Source of the DNA: Burkholderia anthina
Lineage (GTDB): Bacteria > Pseudomonadota > Gammaproteobacteria > Burkholderiales > Burkholderiaceae
Length of the DNA: 64,000 bases
Direction: 5' to 3'
Assembly: GCF_902498995.1 (NCBI RefSeq)
Contig: NZ_CABVLY010000004.1
Span: 124,001 to 188,000, forward strand
The stretch's first letter is position 1; every line of letters starts with the position of its first letter. The position numbers were made by a program, and so were the translations under genes. The notes below the pieces were generated by a model. That model ran no database searches, was not told where the DNA came from, and saw only the letters and a program-made list of their open reading frames with translations. This document shows positions 25,253-34,713 of this stretch, piece by piece.

Positions 25253-25488
25253 TCGCGGGGATTTCGACTCCGGCCGAAAAAAATTCTTCGTGGAGTTTCG
25301 TGGACGTCGCTTGCCGACTCGAAGCGGCTATCCGATCCTCGGGTCCATCGATGTCCGCCTTCGAATGTTCGGCGGTCATCCAGGTACTGATGCAGCACAT
25401 CGGCGCTGACGCTTTGCGCATTGCCTCCAAAAAACGTTCGGACTCGGGACGTGACGCGCGTGGCCGGTCGGCATGTCTGAACTCGCGT

Positions 25489-26781
25489 TCATGACAGTGC
25501 GTCGAGCAGTCCATACCATGCCACACCCGCACTGATGTAGAACCGCTGCAACGCATGGAATGGAATGGGCTTGATCGACGTGGGCGGAAGCGGGAAGCGA
25601 CGTGTCTTCCCGCCGATCAAGGCGGCCAGATGCTTGCCTAAGGTCGTCGCCATTGCAATGCCGCGCCCGTTGTAGCCGAGCGCGATCGTCATGCCCTCCG
25701 CCGGCAGGTGCACGTGCGGCAAGAAATTGCGTGTAATGGCGATGCGGCCAGCCCATCGGTACTCGTATTCGATGCCCTTCAATTGTGGAAACATCAACTG
25801 TGCCGCACGCTCGAGATGGGTCCAGTCCGCCGCGTTGCGAGGCTCGCGAAACGGACCGCGTCCGCCCATCAGCAGGCGCCCATGCGCATCCTTGCGGAAA
25901 TAGAGCAGCAGGCGCCGCGAATCGGAAGCCACTTCGCCGCCGGGCAGGATCGTGGCGCCGACATCATCGGGCAGCGATTTCGTTGCGACAACGAAGCTGT
26001 TCGCCGCGATCACCGATTGGGCGAGGCTTGGCCACAGGCCATCGGTATAACCGTTGGTGGCCAGCAGAATCTGCTTCGAATCAATGAGCGGCCCCCGTGC
26101 CGTGCGAATTCGCCAGCCTGCCGGACCGCGCTCGACGCTCGCGGCACACGTTCCACCGTGGATCGCCGCGCCTGCCTTTTGCGCCGCGCGTGCGAGGCCG
26201 CGCGCGTAGCTCAACGGATGCACGCTGCCCGCGCGCAGGTCGACCCAGCCGCCAACGAATGCGTCCGTGCCGAGCCGGCTCGATATCTGTGCGCGGTCGA
26301 GCAGCTCGACCCGCGCGCCGCGCGACTCCCACTGCCGCGCCCGAGCGTGCAGCGTGCCGAGCAGCTTGGTCGAATGGGTAGGCTGTATCCAGCCGGCGCG
26401 CGTCGCATTGCACTGAATGCCGTGGCGCTCGATCAGGTCGAACACCGTATCCGCGGCACCGCCCGCCATCTGCACAAGCACCGCGCCTTCGCGTGGGCCG
26501 TAGCGCCGTATGAGTTCATCGGGATCGTATTTCAGGCCAGGGATCACTTGGCCGCCATTGCGGCCGGACGCGCCCCAACCGGGCTCGTTTGCATCGATCA
26601 CGCAGACGCGCAAGCCCAGTTCCGCCAGATACAAGGCAGTCGACAAACCTGTATAACCGGCACCTACGATCGTCACGTCCACTGTGACCGAACCATCGAG
26701 CGGCGGGGAATCGACGGCGGGTTCCGCCGTTGCCGCCCAGAGGGAAGGAGGCAACGGCTTGGCAAATTCAACCAGGCTCAT
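25489..26781 (-). CDS. FAD-dependent amine/amino-acid oxidase (PuuB/DadA-like DAO family)
   Basis: 430 residues from ATG 26781; a TTG at 26793 would overlap the upstream ATPase stop. FAD fold IVGAGYTGLSTALYLAELG near residue 40, then GWGASGRNGGQVIPGLKYDP, and the C-terminal AGRIAITRNFLPHVH with GYNGRGIAMATTLGKHLA. This is the closest thing to gamma-glutamylputrescine oxidase (PuuB) in the window. It is the last gene of a leftward operon with a polar amino-acid ABC importer, so it probably oxidises the imported amino acid or amine. The gene is slightly less GC-rich than many neighbours. Confidence 0.87.
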   Translation of the reverse strand: MSLVEFAKPLPPSLWAATAEPAVDSPPLDGSVTVDVTIVGAGYTGLSTALYLAELGLRVCVIDANEPGWGASGRNGGQVIPGLKYDPDELIRRYGPREGAVLVQMAGGAADTVFDLIERHGIQCNATRAGWIQPTHSTKLLGTLHARARQWESRGARVELLDRAQISSRLGTDAFVGGWVDLRAGSVHPLSYARGLARAAQKAGAAIHGGTCAASVERGPAGWRIRTARGPLIDSKQILLATNGYTDGLWPSLAQSVIAANSFVVATKSLPDDVGATILPGGEVASDSRRLLLYFRKDAHGRLLMGGRGPFREPRNAADWTHLERAAQLMFPQLKGIEYEYRWAGRIAITRNFLPHVHLPAEGMTIALGYNGRGIAMATTLGKHLAALIGGKTRRFPLPPTSIKPIPFHALQRFYISAGVAWYGLLDALS

Positions 26782-26789
26782 GGCGGTAC

Positions 26790-27536
26790 TCAAATCCGGA
26801 ATGCTTCGGTAAACGCAGGCATCTTGCCGAGAAACTCGCGGGTGCGAGGATTGCGCGGACGTTCGAACAGATCGGCTGCTGTTCCTTCCTCATGGATCGT
26901 ACCGTCGTGAAGAAAGCAGACCCGATCCGCCACTTCACGAGCAAAGCCCATTTCATGCGTGACGACGATCATGGTCATGCCGTCGTCTGCGAGCTGCCGC
27001 ATCACGCCGAGCACTTCGCCCACCAATTCCGGGTCAAGTGCCGAAGTCGGCTCGTCGAACAGGATCGCTTTCGGTTCCATCGCCAGTGCACGCGCAATCG
27101 CCACGCGCTGTTGCTGGCCGCCCGACATTTCAGCCGGGTAAGCGTCCATCCGGTGCGAGAGACCGACCTTGTCGAGCAGATGCCGCGCCCGCTCGCGGGC
27201 ATGTGCGCGCGTTTGTTTCTTGACGAACACGGGACCCTCGAACACGTTTTCGAGCGCGGTGCGATGCGGAAACAGATTGAAGCGCTGAAACACCATGCCG
27301 ACTTGGGCACGCAAGTCGTGGATCCGCTTCGACTTCGCGTCGACGACGTTGCCTTCGACCGTGATCGTGCCGGCGTCATGCCGCTCCAGTCCGTTGATGC
27401 ATCGAAGCAGTGTCGATTTTCCCGACCCCGACGGACCGATCAGACAGACAACCTGGCCGCGTTCGACGCTCAGGCTGACGCCCTTCAGCACGTGCTGATC
27501 GTGAAAGCGCTTGTGAATCGAGTCGACCTTGATCAT
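26790..27536 (-). CDS. polar amino-acid ABC importer ATP-binding protein (GlnQ/HisP type)
   Basis: 248 residues. Walker A is [18 protein letters not shown], the signature [20 protein letters not shown], Walker [19 protein letters not shown], and the switch [16 protein letters not shown]. The chain ends after the core domain, without a TOBE extension, as in GlnQ. Its start overlaps the permease stop by four bases (27533-27536), which indicates translational coupling. With the permease and binding protein upstream, it forms one importer. Confidence 0.93.
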   Translation of the reverse strand: MIKVDSIHKRFHDQHVLKGVSLSVERGQVVCLIGPSGSGKSTLLRCINGLERHDAGTITVEGNVVDAKSKRIHDLRAQVGMVFQRFNLFPHRTALENVFEGPVFVKKQTRAHARERARHLLDKVGLSHRMDAYPAEMSGGQQQRVAIARALAMEPKAILFDEPTSALDPELVGEVLGVMRQLADDGMTMIVVTHEMGFAREVADRVCFLHDGTIHEEGTAADLFERPRNPRTREFLGKMPAFTEAFRI

Positions 27537-28189
27537 CGTTTTCCCTTCGAACCGAGGCGGCGTTCGATCCGCCGCAAGCCATAGACGAGCGGCAGGCTGA
27601 GCGCAAGGTAGAGCAGCGCGACCAGCGTGAATACCGTCATGTTCTGAAACGTCGACGACGCGATGAGCTGCCCCGCGCGCGTCATTTCGGCGACGGTGAT
27701 CGTCGACGCAAGCGACGAGTCCTTGAGCATCATGACGAGGGTATTGCCATACGGCGGCAATGCGATCCGGAACGCTTGCGGCAACACCACGCGCCGCATG
27801 ATCATCGCGCCGCGCATACCGATGGACTGCGCCGCTTCGATCTGCCCGTGATCGATCGCCTGGATGCCCGCGCGAAAGTTTTCCGCCTGATACACCGAGT
27901 AGGCGATGCCGAGACCGATGAAGCCCGCCTGGAACGCCGACAACTGCACGCCGAGATCGGGCAACACAAAGTAAATGTAGAAGAGCTGAACGATAATTGG
28001 CAGCCCCCGGATGACGTTGATGAAAGTCGCGGCAGCGTTCGAGACGATGCGGATCTGGGACACGCGCATCAGCGCGAGTAACAGGCCGAGCACCGTGCTT
28101 AGGACAAACGAGCAGAAGGTGATCTCAATCGTGATGACCGCGCCCTTCAGCAGGATGGGCAGAAACTCGATGGCGCTTTCGAGGAACAT
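27533..28189 (-). CDS. polar amino-acid ABC importer permease (HisM/GlnP type)
   Basis: 218 residues. The His/Glu/Gln/Arg permease family is indicated by [20 protein letters not shown] at the N-terminus, the central [19 protein letters not shown], and the EAA-loop equivalent [23 protein letters not shown] region. About five transmembrane helices. A single permease is present, so it likely works as a homodimer. It overlaps the ATPase gene by four bases. Confidence 0.92.
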   Translation of the reverse strand: MFLESAIEFLPILLKGAVITIEITFCSFVLSTVLGLLLALMRVSQIRIVSNAAATFINVIRGLPIIVQLFYIYFVLPDLGVQLSAFQAGFIGLGIAYSVYQAENFRAGIQAIDHGQIEAAQSIGMRGAMIMRRVVLPQAFRIALPPYGNTLVMMLKDSSLASTITVAEMTRAGQLIASSTFQNMTVFTLVALLYLALSLPLVYGLRRIERRLGSKGKR

Positions 28190-28223
28190 GGCGACTAATC
28201 CTTATGCTGAAAACGACGTCACG

Positions 28224-28988
28224 TCATTCCACCTGCCACTTCTTGATGATCTCCGTCAGTGTGCCGTCGGCCTTGATTTTCTTGATGCCGGCGTTCAGTT
28301 GCTCCAGCGTCGCCGCGTCACCCTTGCGCACGACGAAACACAACTGGCCTTTCACCGACGGCTGGTATTCGGCAACGAGACGCAATTGCGGATTCGGATT
28401 GTGCTGAAGCTGGTAGGCCAGAATCGGCTTGTCGCCGAAACCCGCCTTGATGCGGCCGAGCGCGACGTCACGCATGATGTCGGCGACTGAATCGTAGGTC
28501 CGCACTTCCTTGTAGATGCCTTTCTTGTTCAACGCGTCGACGAATGCGGTACCCACTTGCGCGCCGACGACTTCGCCCTTGAGGTCGTCCATGGATGTGT
28601 ACCGGCCTTTATCGTCGGCGCGCACGATCAGACCTTCGCCATAGGAGTACACGGTGTCGGAGAAATCGACGACCTGCTGGCGAGCCGCCGTCTTCAGCAT
28701 GGCCGCCGAGATGATGTCGATCTTCTTCGTGGTCAGCGACGGAATCAGCGCGGAGAAGGTCGTCTGCTGGATCTTCACGTCGAATCCCGCAGCCTTGCCG
28801 GTTGCAGTAATCGCATCGACCAGGAGACCCTGAATCGAATTGCTCTTCACATCGAGAAAGGTGAACGGCACACCGGTGGCCGTCGCTCCGACCTCGTACG
28901 TGGGGGCAGCCACCGACAAGGCCGGCGCACCGGCGAGCAGCAAACCTGTTGCAAAGACACGGGCGAAGCGTTTGGCGAACTTGAACAT
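28224..28988 (-). CDS. polar amino-acid ABC importer substrate-binding protein
   Basis: 254 residues with AGGGACCTC-type spacing upstream of ATG 28988. Signal peptide about 1-27 (RVFATGLLLAGAPALSVAAP). The mature protein is a family-3 solute-binding protein: YEVGATATGVPFTFLD, then GLLVDAITATGKAAGFDVKI and the C-terminal NAGIKKIKADGTLTEIIKKW. It delivers a polar amino acid or opine-like ligand to the importer encoded downstream. It diverges from the IclR gene across an AT-rich region that has repeated GATATTCGA sites. Confidence 0.9.
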   Translation of the reverse strand: MFKFAKRFARVFATGLLLAGAPALSVAAPTYEVGATATGVPFTFLDVKSNSIQGLLVDAITATGKAAGFDVKIQQTTFSALIPSLTTKKIDIISAAMLKTAARQQVVDFSDTVYSYGEGLIVRADDKGRYTSMDDLKGEVVGAQVGTAFVDALNKKGIYKEVRTYDSVADIMRDVALGRIKAGFGDKPILAYQLQHNPNPQLRLVAEYQPSVKGQLCFVVRKGDAATLEQLNAGIKKIKADGTLTEIIKKWQVE

Positions 28989-29049
28989 GAGGTCCCTCCA
29001 CGAATTGACGACGGCTGATCGAAGTATCGGTACACATCAGTTGAAGCAT

Positions 29050-29100
29050 GATATTCGAATCAAAAATATCGACAAATGAATTTTGCGTATCGATATTCGA
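29050..29100. promoter_or_regulatory. repeated GATATTCGA sites in the importer/IclR divergent promoter
   Basis: GATATTCGA occurs at 29050-29058 and again at 29092-29100, 42 bases apart (about four helical turns). AATATCGA (29065-29072) is the inverse of TCGATATT (29090-29097), giving an 8-base inverted repeat. The region is AT-rich and lies between the leftward importer operon (start 28988) and the rightward IclR gene (start 29143), so these are likely binding sites for that IclR protein. Confidence 0.5.
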
Positions 29101-29142
29101 TATGATAGACTCGGTGTCACGCTAGAACAATTGGGTGAATCC

Positions 29143-29967
29143 ATGACACGCAAGACGCTCGGCGCACCGCCGGAAGCGCCCCCGGAGCCGGACGAAACGC
29201 CGGACGCGCTGTTCAATCAGTCGCTGGAGAAGGGGATTGCGGTGTTGCGCGCGTTCAGTGCGCAGCGCAGGTCGATGACGCTGCCTGAAGTCGCAGAGGC
29301 AACGTCCATCACGAAAAGCTCCGCGCAGCGCATGATCTACACGCTGGAGAAGCTCGGCTATGTGAGAAAGCACCCTCGTACCCGGCGCTATCAACTGGCG
29401 CCACGCGTGATGCAGATCGGCTTCAATTATCTGGCCGCCGACACGTTGATCGACGTCGCCAACCCTTTTCTGTCCGAGCTCACCAACGTGACCGGCGAGA
29501 CGAGCAATCTGACCGAGCCGGATGGCACCGACATGGTCTACGTGGCGCGCTTCGTGTGTATGAAGTTCGTGCCGATTCACATGCCGATCGGCAGCCGCAT
29601 TCCGATGTACTGCACGGCGTCGGGGCGGGCCTATCTGGCAGCGCTCCCGGAAGACGAGTCACGCGCGCTGCTGCTGGCCAGTGATCGCGTCGCGCATACG
29701 CAGTACACGGTAACGGATCTCGACGAGATCGAGACGCGGCTTGCACTGGGGCGGCGCAATGGCTACGCATCGAATCGCGAGGAACTGTTCATCGGTGATA
29801 TGACGGTCGCGGCGCCTGTGCTCGACGGGGAGCGCCGGCCGGTGGGCGCGGTTCACGTTGTCGCGCCCACGAGCCGGTGGACGCTGGCGGAAGCAGAAGC
29901 ACGCATGGCGCCTGCGGTGATCGAGTGCGCACGCGGAATCAGCAACTCAATCCGGACCCTTGTTTGA
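29143..29967 (+). CDS. IclR family transcriptional regulator
   Basis: 274 residues from ATG 29143 with GGGTGA upstream; an ATG at 29083 lies within the operator region and is unlikely. After a proline/acid-rich N-terminus, residues from about 25 to 85 are the winged helix (LEKGIAVLRAFSAQRRSMTL, then TSITKSSAQRMIYTLEKLGY). The effector domain includes GSRIPMYCTASGRAYLAALP, the standard IclR signature, and GRRNGYASNREELFIGDMTV. It is divergent from the polar amino-acid importer/oxidase operon and probably controls it. Confidence 0.9.
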   Translation: MTRKTLGAPPEAPPEPDETPDALFNQSLEKGIAVLRAFSAQRRSMTLPEVAEATSITKSSAQRMIYTLEKLGYVRKHPRTRRYQLAPRVMQIGFNYLAADTLIDVANPFLSELTNVTGETSNLTEPDGTDMVYVARFVCMKFVPIHMPIGSRIPMYCTASGRAYLAALPEDESRALLLASDRVAHTQYTVTDLDEIETRLALGRRNGYASNREELFIGDMTVAAPVLDGERRPVGAVHVVAPTSRWTLAEAEARMAPAVIECARGISNSIRTLV

Positions 29968-30385
29968 GGGCGGCAATTTTTGATCCCGTTCCCCGCGCAC
30001 ACCACGCGGGGTTCATCACCGGTAGCCGTCCGCATCTACGTCTTGGATGAGGGCGCCGAGAATATGCGCTAGCCGCCGACAACGCCGGGCTGCGACCCGA
30101 TGAACGTGCTCGCTACTTCAATGATCGGGCCAGGAAACGCGCGGCGCCCTCCGGCAACGCACGAAGTTGAAGGTCTGTATCGGGTCCCTGGCAAGTGACA
30201 GTTGATGGCCCAATGCCGCCTGACCAACCCGCCCAATAAGCCGGCCAGACTGCCGCGCAACCCGTTGTTCGACGTCCCCACCGCACGAAACCTCCCTCCC
30301 GCCTCCCTTCGGGAGAACCCCAGGTTGCATGCGGAAACCCATGCGTTTATCTTTCTACATCATACGTATGATCTAGAGGGCATTC
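29968..30385. other. 418-base intergenic region without a recognisable gene
   Basis: Lies between the IclR gene and the next GntR gene, both rightward. Frames on the minus strand (for example 30069-30281) are open but match no family and have no ribosome site. A small CTCCC-TTCG-GGGAG-type hairpin is at about 30304-30317. The right end contains the perfect palindrome listed at 30359. It may contain a decayed gene but I cannot identify one. Confidence 0.5.
30359..30372. promoter_or_regulatory. perfect palindrome ATCATACGTATGAT, candidate operator of the adjacent GntR gene
   Basis: ATCATACGTATGAT (30359-30372) is a perfect 14-base palindrome ending 13 bases before the ATG at 30386. FCD-type GntR proteins bind palindromes with a GT-AC centre of this kind, so autoregulation of the operon from this site is likely (inference). 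Confidence 0.6.
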
Positions 30386-31105
30386 ATGGCGACCCTACAC
30401 CGTCAGGTACTGAACCAGATGGGCGAGCAGATCTGCTCGGGCCAGCTGGCGCCCGGCGACGTCCTCCCGTCCGAGGACGAACTCGCCGAACAGCTGCAGG
30501 TCAGCCGCATCACCATCCGCGAAACGGTCAAGTCGCTGTCCGCGAAAGGGATGCTGCAAGTGCGCCGCCGCTACGGCACGGTCGTGCTGCCGCGCGCGCA
30601 ATGGCAGTTGTTCGATCCGGACGTCATCACGTGGCGCGCCCGCGCGGGCACGGTCGATGAAGGGCTGATCCAGGACCTGATGGAGCTGCGCCTGATCATC
30701 GAACCGAACGCCGCCCGGCTCGCCGCCCGGCGCGCGACCGATGAAGATCGCATCGCGATCCGGCGCGCGTACCGGGCGATGGCGCGCGCGGTCGCGGGCG
30801 ACGGCGAATATGTGCCGGCCGATCTCGCGTTTCACGGCGCGATCCTCACCGCCTGCCACAACCAGTTCGTCCAGCAGATGCAGAACGCGCTGTCGTCCAT
30901 CCTGCAGACGAGCTTCGAGCTTAGTTCGGAGATCGCGGGCGGCCCGGCCCGGTCGCTGCCGATGCACGAAGCGCTGTGCGTCGCGATTGAAAACGGCGAC
31001 GAGGCCGCCGCGGAACACGCGGTGCTCACGCTCATCCGGCGCGCCGAGCAGGACTTCGAGGATCGCGCCGCGCTGAACCGCGCGGCGACCCGCACACGCG
31101 CCTGA
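30386..31105 (+). CDS. GntR family regulator (FCD; DgoR/UxuR-like)
   Basis: 239 residues from ATG 30386. Winged helix residues from about 5 to 75 (LNQMGEQICSGQLAPGDVLP, then LAEQLQVSRITIRETVKSLS). The RRYGTVVLPRAQWQLFDPDV linker is typical of DgoR-like sugar-acid regulators. The FCD domain follows (LMELRLIIEPNAARLAARRA). It starts a run with an SDR, an MFS carrier and an RspA/ManD-type dehydratase, a common arrangement for hexonate use. A perfect palindrome lies just before its start codon. Confidence 0.88.
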   Translation: MATLHRQVLNQMGEQICSGQLAPGDVLPSEDELAEQLQVSRITIRETVKSLSAKGMLQVRRRYGTVVLPRAQWQLFDPDVITWRARAGTVDEGLIQDLMELRLIIEPNAARLAARRATDEDRIAIRRAYRAMARAVAGDGEYVPADLAFHGAILTACHNQFVQQMQNALSSILQTSFELSSEIAGGPARSLPMHEALCVAIENGDEAAAEHAVLTLIRRAEQDFEDRAALNRAATRTRA

Positions 31106-31206
31106 CGCGCCAACGGCAATTCCGGCATTGACTTCATCGCGACCGGCGACGGTCGCGAGGGGCGCACGCGCGCCTGATTTTCGAACATCGAGAGGACTAC
31201 GAAAAA

Positions 31207-31974
31207 ATGACTTCACTATTCGACCTGAGCGGCCGCACGGCGCTCGTCACCGGGTCGGCGCGCGGTATCGGCTTCGCGCTGGCCGAAGGGCTCGCGACGG
31301 CCGGCGCGCGCGTCGTTCTGAACGGAACGCAGCCCGACACGGTGGCCGCCGCGGTCGCCCGACTCACGGCCCAAGGGTTCGACGCGCAAGGCCGCGCGTT
31401 CGACGTGACCGACGAGCAGGCCGTCGCCGATGCGTTCCAGCAATGGGACGACGCCGGCGTGCGGATCGACATCGTCGTCAACAACGCGGGCATCCAGTTT
31501 CGCCAGCCGCTCGTCGAGCTCGAACTGGCCGACTGGCAGCGCGTGATCGACACCAATCTGACGAGCGCGTTCATCGTCGCGAAGCAGGCGGCGCGGCGCA
31601 TGATCGCGCGCGGCACGGGCGGCAAGATCGTCAATATCGGCTCGCTCACGAGCGAAGCCGCGCGCGCGACGGTCGGCGCATACACGGCGGCCAAGGGCGG
31701 AATCAAGATGCTGACCCGCGCGATGAGCGCCGAATGGGCGTCGTCGAACATCCAGGCGAACGCGATCGGCCCGGGCTACATCCTGACCGACATGAACCAG
31801 CCGCTCGTCGAGAACGCGGCGTTCGATGCATGGGTCAGGAACAGCAACCCGACGCAACGCTGGGGCAAGCCGGAGGAGCTCGTCGGCACGGCCGTGTACC
31901 TCGCGTCGGCGGCGTCGAGCTACGTGAACGGCCAGATCATCTACGTCGACGGCGGCTGGCTGGCCGTCCTTTGA
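31207..31974 (+). CDS. SDR oxidoreductase, gluconate 5-dehydrogenase (IdnO)-like
   Basis: 255 residues. Rossmann motif VTGSARGIG near residue 15, NNAG around 90, and the catalytic Ser, Tyr and Lys in NIGSLTSEAARATVGAYTAA followed by K. The segment GPGYILTDMNQPLVENAAF and the C-terminal YVNGQIIYVDGGWLAVL are very like gluconate/keto-gluconate 5-dehydrogenases. It would interconvert a hexonate and a keto-hexonate with NAD(P). It is encoded with the sugar-acid carrier and dehydratase genes. Confidence 0.88.
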   Translation: MTSLFDLSGRTALVTGSARGIGFALAEGLATAGARVVLNGTQPDTVAAAVARLTAQGFDAQGRAFDVTDEQAVADAFQQWDDAGVRIDIVVNNAGIQFRQPLVELELADWQRVIDTNLTSAFIVAKQAARRMIARGTGGKIVNIGSLTSEAARATVGAYTAAKGGIKMLTRAMSAEWASSNIQANAIGPGYILTDMNQPLVENAAFDAWVRNSNPTQRWGKPEELVGTAVYLASAASSYVNGQIIYVDGGWLAVL

Positions 31975-32057
31975 ACGACCCGCGCGAACGAAACCCATCC
32001 CCGAGGCAGCCCGAACCCGATCAGGGCGCCCGCGCGCCACACCTATCCGGAGACATC

Positions 32058-33350
32058 ATGGAAAGCGCCAAACCCGTCGCACCGCAAAGATGGTGGTATC
32101 TGATGCCGATCATCTTCATCACCTACAGCCTCGCGTATCTCGATCGCGCCAACTACGGTTTCGCGGCGGCGGCCGGGATCGACAAGGATCTCGGCATCAC
32201 GCACGGCATGTCGTCGCTGATCGGCTCGCTGTTTTTCCTCGGCTACTGCCTGTTCCAGGTGCCGGGCGCGATCTACGCGCAGCGCAACAGCGTGAAGAAA
32301 CTGATCTTCTTCAGCCTGATCCTGTGGGGCCTGTGCGCCGCGGCGACCGGGATGGTCAGCAACATTCCGATGCTGATGGTGCTGCGCTTCGTGCTCGGCG
32401 TGGTCGAGGCGGCGGTCATGCCGTCGATGCTGATGTACATCAGCCGCTGGTTCACGCGCACCGAACGCTCGCGCGCGAATACGTTCCTGATTCTCGGCAA
32501 CCCGGTGACCGTGTTGTGGATGTCGGTGGTGTCGGGCTATCTGGTCCACAGCTTCGGATGGCGCGAGATGTTCGTCATCGAAGGCGTGCCGGCGCTTGCA
32601 TGGGCGGTCGTCTGGTGGTTCACCGTCAAGGATCGTCCGGCCGACGCGCCGTGGATGACCGATGCCGAAAAGGCCGAACTCGATGCGCGCCTGAAAGCCG
32701 AGCAGGCGCATATCGCACCGGTGCGCGACTACAAGGCTGCTTTCCGTTCGTCGGTCGTCCTGAAGTGCTGCGCGATTCATGCGCTGTGGAGCATCGGCGT
32801 CTACGGCTTCATCATGTGGCTGCCGTCGATTCTCAAATCCGCGGCGACGATCGACATCGTGTCGGTGGGCTGGCTCGCCGCCGTGCCGTATCTCGCCGCG
32901 ATCATCCTGATGCTGCTGGCATCGTGGCTGTCGGACAGGACGCACAACCGCAAGCTGTTCGTCTGGCCGCTGCTGCTGGTGGGGACGATTGCGCTCGTGG
33001 GGTCCTACCTGGTCGGCGAATCGCACTTCTGGTTCTCGTTCACGCTGCTCGTCGTGGCGGGCGCAACGATGTACGCGCCGTACGGGCCGTTCTTCGCGCT
33101 CGTGCCGGAACTCGTTCCGAGCAACGTGCTCGGCGGCGCGATCGGCGTCATCAATTCGAGCGGCGCACTGGGCGCGTTCCTCGGATCGTGGGTCGTCGGC
33201 TATCTGAACGGCGCGACCGGCAGCCCGTCGGCGTCCTACATCTTCATGGCGGTCGCGCTGCTGCTGTCGGTGATCCTGATGATCACGGTGCCGGCACGTT
33301 CGGAGCAACGCTCGGCCGGGGACGCAACCGTCTCGCTGCGCCGCACCTGA
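32058..33350 (+). CDS. MFS transporter, sugar-acid:H+ symporter (ACS family)
   Basis: 430 residues from ATG 32058 with CCGGAGA upstream. Twelve transmembrane segments. The start WYLMPIIFITYSLAYLDRAN is the signature of anion:cation symporters such as GudP, ExuT and phthalate or tartrate carriers. SRWFTRTERSRANTFLILGN and PEGIPA-like IEGVPALAWAVVWWFTVKDR follow. It probably imports a hexonate or hexuronate for the flanking SDR and dehydratase. Confidence 0.9.
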   Translation: MESAKPVAPQRWWYLMPIIFITYSLAYLDRANYGFAAAAGIDKDLGITHGMSSLIGSLFFLGYCLFQVPGAIYAQRNSVKKLIFFSLILWGLCAAATGMVSNIPMLMVLRFVLGVVEAAVMPSMLMYISRWFTRTERSRANTFLILGNPVTVLWMSVVSGYLVHSFGWREMFVIEGVPALAWAVVWWFTVKDRPADAPWMTDAEKAELDARLKAEQAHIAPVRDYKAAFRSSVVLKCCAIHALWSIGVYGFIMWLPSILKSAATIDIVSVGWLAAVPYLAAIILMLLASWLSDRTHNRKLFVWPLLLVGTIALVGSYLVGESHFWFSFTLLVVAGATMYAPYGPFFALVPELVPSNVLGGAIGVINSSGALGAFLGSWVVGYLNGATGSPSASYIFMAVALLLSVILMITVPARSEQRSAGDATVSLRRT

Positions 33351-33396
33351 CGCGGCGCCCCGTTCGATTCATCGACAGAATTTTGGTAGATCAACC

Positions 33397-34644
33397 ATGA
33401 CCACCCCGATTACAGATGTAAAGGTCATCCTGACCGCGCCGGAAGGCATCAACCTGATCGTCGTCAAGATCGAGACCGCCCAGCCCGGCCTGTACGGCCT
33501 CGGCTGCGCGACGTTCGCGTACCGGCACGTCGCGGTCAAATGCGTGATCGAGGAATACTTGCGCCCGCTGCTGATCGGACGCGATGCCGAAGCCATCGAG
33601 GAGCTCTGGCAGTTGATGCACCAGAACGCTTACTGGCGCAACGGCCCGATCGAGAACAACGCGATTTCGGGCGTCGACATGGCGCTGTGGGACCTCAAGG
33701 GCAAGATGGCGAACCTGCCGCTGTATCAGCTGTTCGGCGGCAAGTGCCGCGAAGGCGTGCCGGTCTATCGGCATGCGGATGGCCGCGACCTGAGCGAGCT
33801 GTGCGAGAACATCCAGAAGTATCGCGAGCAGGGCATCACACACATCCGCTGCCAGAGCGGCGGCTACGGCGGCGACGGCTACGGCGACGCGCCGGCGAGC
33901 GCACCGCGCGGCGCGGCCGATGGCGTCTATCTCGACAGCCGGAAATACATGCGTGACACGCTGAAGCTGTTCGACGGCATCCGCAGCAAGATCGGCTTCG
34001 ACGTCGAGCTGTGCCACGACGTGCATGAACGCCTGAAGCCGGTCGACGCAATCCGCTTCGCGCGCGAACTCGAACCGTTCGAACTGTTCTTTCTCGAAGA
34101 CGCGATCGCGCTGGAGGAGGGCGAATGGATCCGCCAGTTGCGCGAGAAGACGAGCACGCCGCTTGCGCAAGGCGAGCTTTTCAACAATCCGTACGAGTGG
34201 CGCTTTCTGATCACCGAGCGGCTGATCGACTTCATCCGCGTTCACCTGAGCCAGATCGGCGGCATCACGGCCGGCCGAAAGCTGCAGATCTTCGCCGAGC
34301 AGTTCGGCGTGAGAACGGCGTGGCACGGCCCCGGCGACATGTCGCCGCTGGCGCATGCGGCGAACATCCATATCGATCTCGCGTCGCGCAATTTCGGCGT
34401 GCAGGAATGGTCGGGCACCGAGCCGCCCAATTTCGTGATCCAGGCACTGAAGGGGCCGAGGGCGGCATTGCTCGACGTATTCCCGGGCCTGCCCGAATTC
34501 CGGAACGGCTACGTGTATGCGAACGACAAACCGGGGCTGGGCGTCGATATCGATGAAGCGGAGGCCGCGAAATATCCGTGCGAAAACACGGTGACGACCT
34601 GGACGCAGACGCGGCTGAAGGACGGGACGCTGCAGACGCCGTAA
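33397..34644 (+). CDS. RspA/ManD-type enolase-superfamily sugar-acid dehydratase
   Basis: 415 residues. The N-terminal capping domain (TDVKVILTAPEGINLIVVKI, YRHVAVKCVIEEYLRPLLIG) and the barrel domain with VELCHDVHERLKP for the first metal ligand and base, FFLEDAIALEE and LAQGELFNNPYEWRFLIT for the other ligands, and TAWHGPGDMSPLAHAANIHI. This is the mannonate dehydratase subgroup that includes RspA. Members dehydrate D-mannonate or D-gluconate to 2-keto-3-deoxygluconate with varied efficiency. It ends the sugar-acid operon with GntR, SDR and MFS genes. Confidence 0.9.
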   Translation: MTTPITDVKVILTAPEGINLIVVKIETAQPGLYGLGCATFAYRHVAVKCVIEEYLRPLLIGRDAEAIEELWQLMHQNAYWRNGPIENNAISGVDMALWDLKGKMANLPLYQLFGGKCREGVPVYRHADGRDLSELCENIQKYREQGITHIRCQSGGYGGDGYGDAPASAPRGAADGVYLDSRKYMRDTLKLFDGIRSKIGFDVELCHDVHERLKPVDAIRFARELEPFELFFLEDAIALEEGEWIRQLREKTSTPLAQGELFNNPYEWRFLITERLIDFIRVHLSQIGGITAGRKLQIFAEQFGVRTAWHGPGDMSPLAHAANIHIDLASRNFGVQEWSGTEPPNFVIQALKGPRAALLDVFPGLPEFRNGYVYANDKPGLGVDIDEAEAAKYPCENTVTTWTQTRLKDGTLQTP

Positions 34645-34713
34645 CGCTTCCGCCGCGATCCCCGCACCTTCATGGCCGATGCAATCTCATGGGTTCATGG
34701 GCCGGTCGTCACG

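Noticed and set aside
25253..25488. Possible small gene in the gap after the GabD-like gene
   Set aside because: Frames are short, lack ribosome sites and overlap in both directions; nothing recognisable.
30069..30342. Two overlapping minus-strand frames in the 418-base gap
   Set aside because: No ribosome site, no family match and no consistent reading; a decayed gene is possible but I cannot support it.
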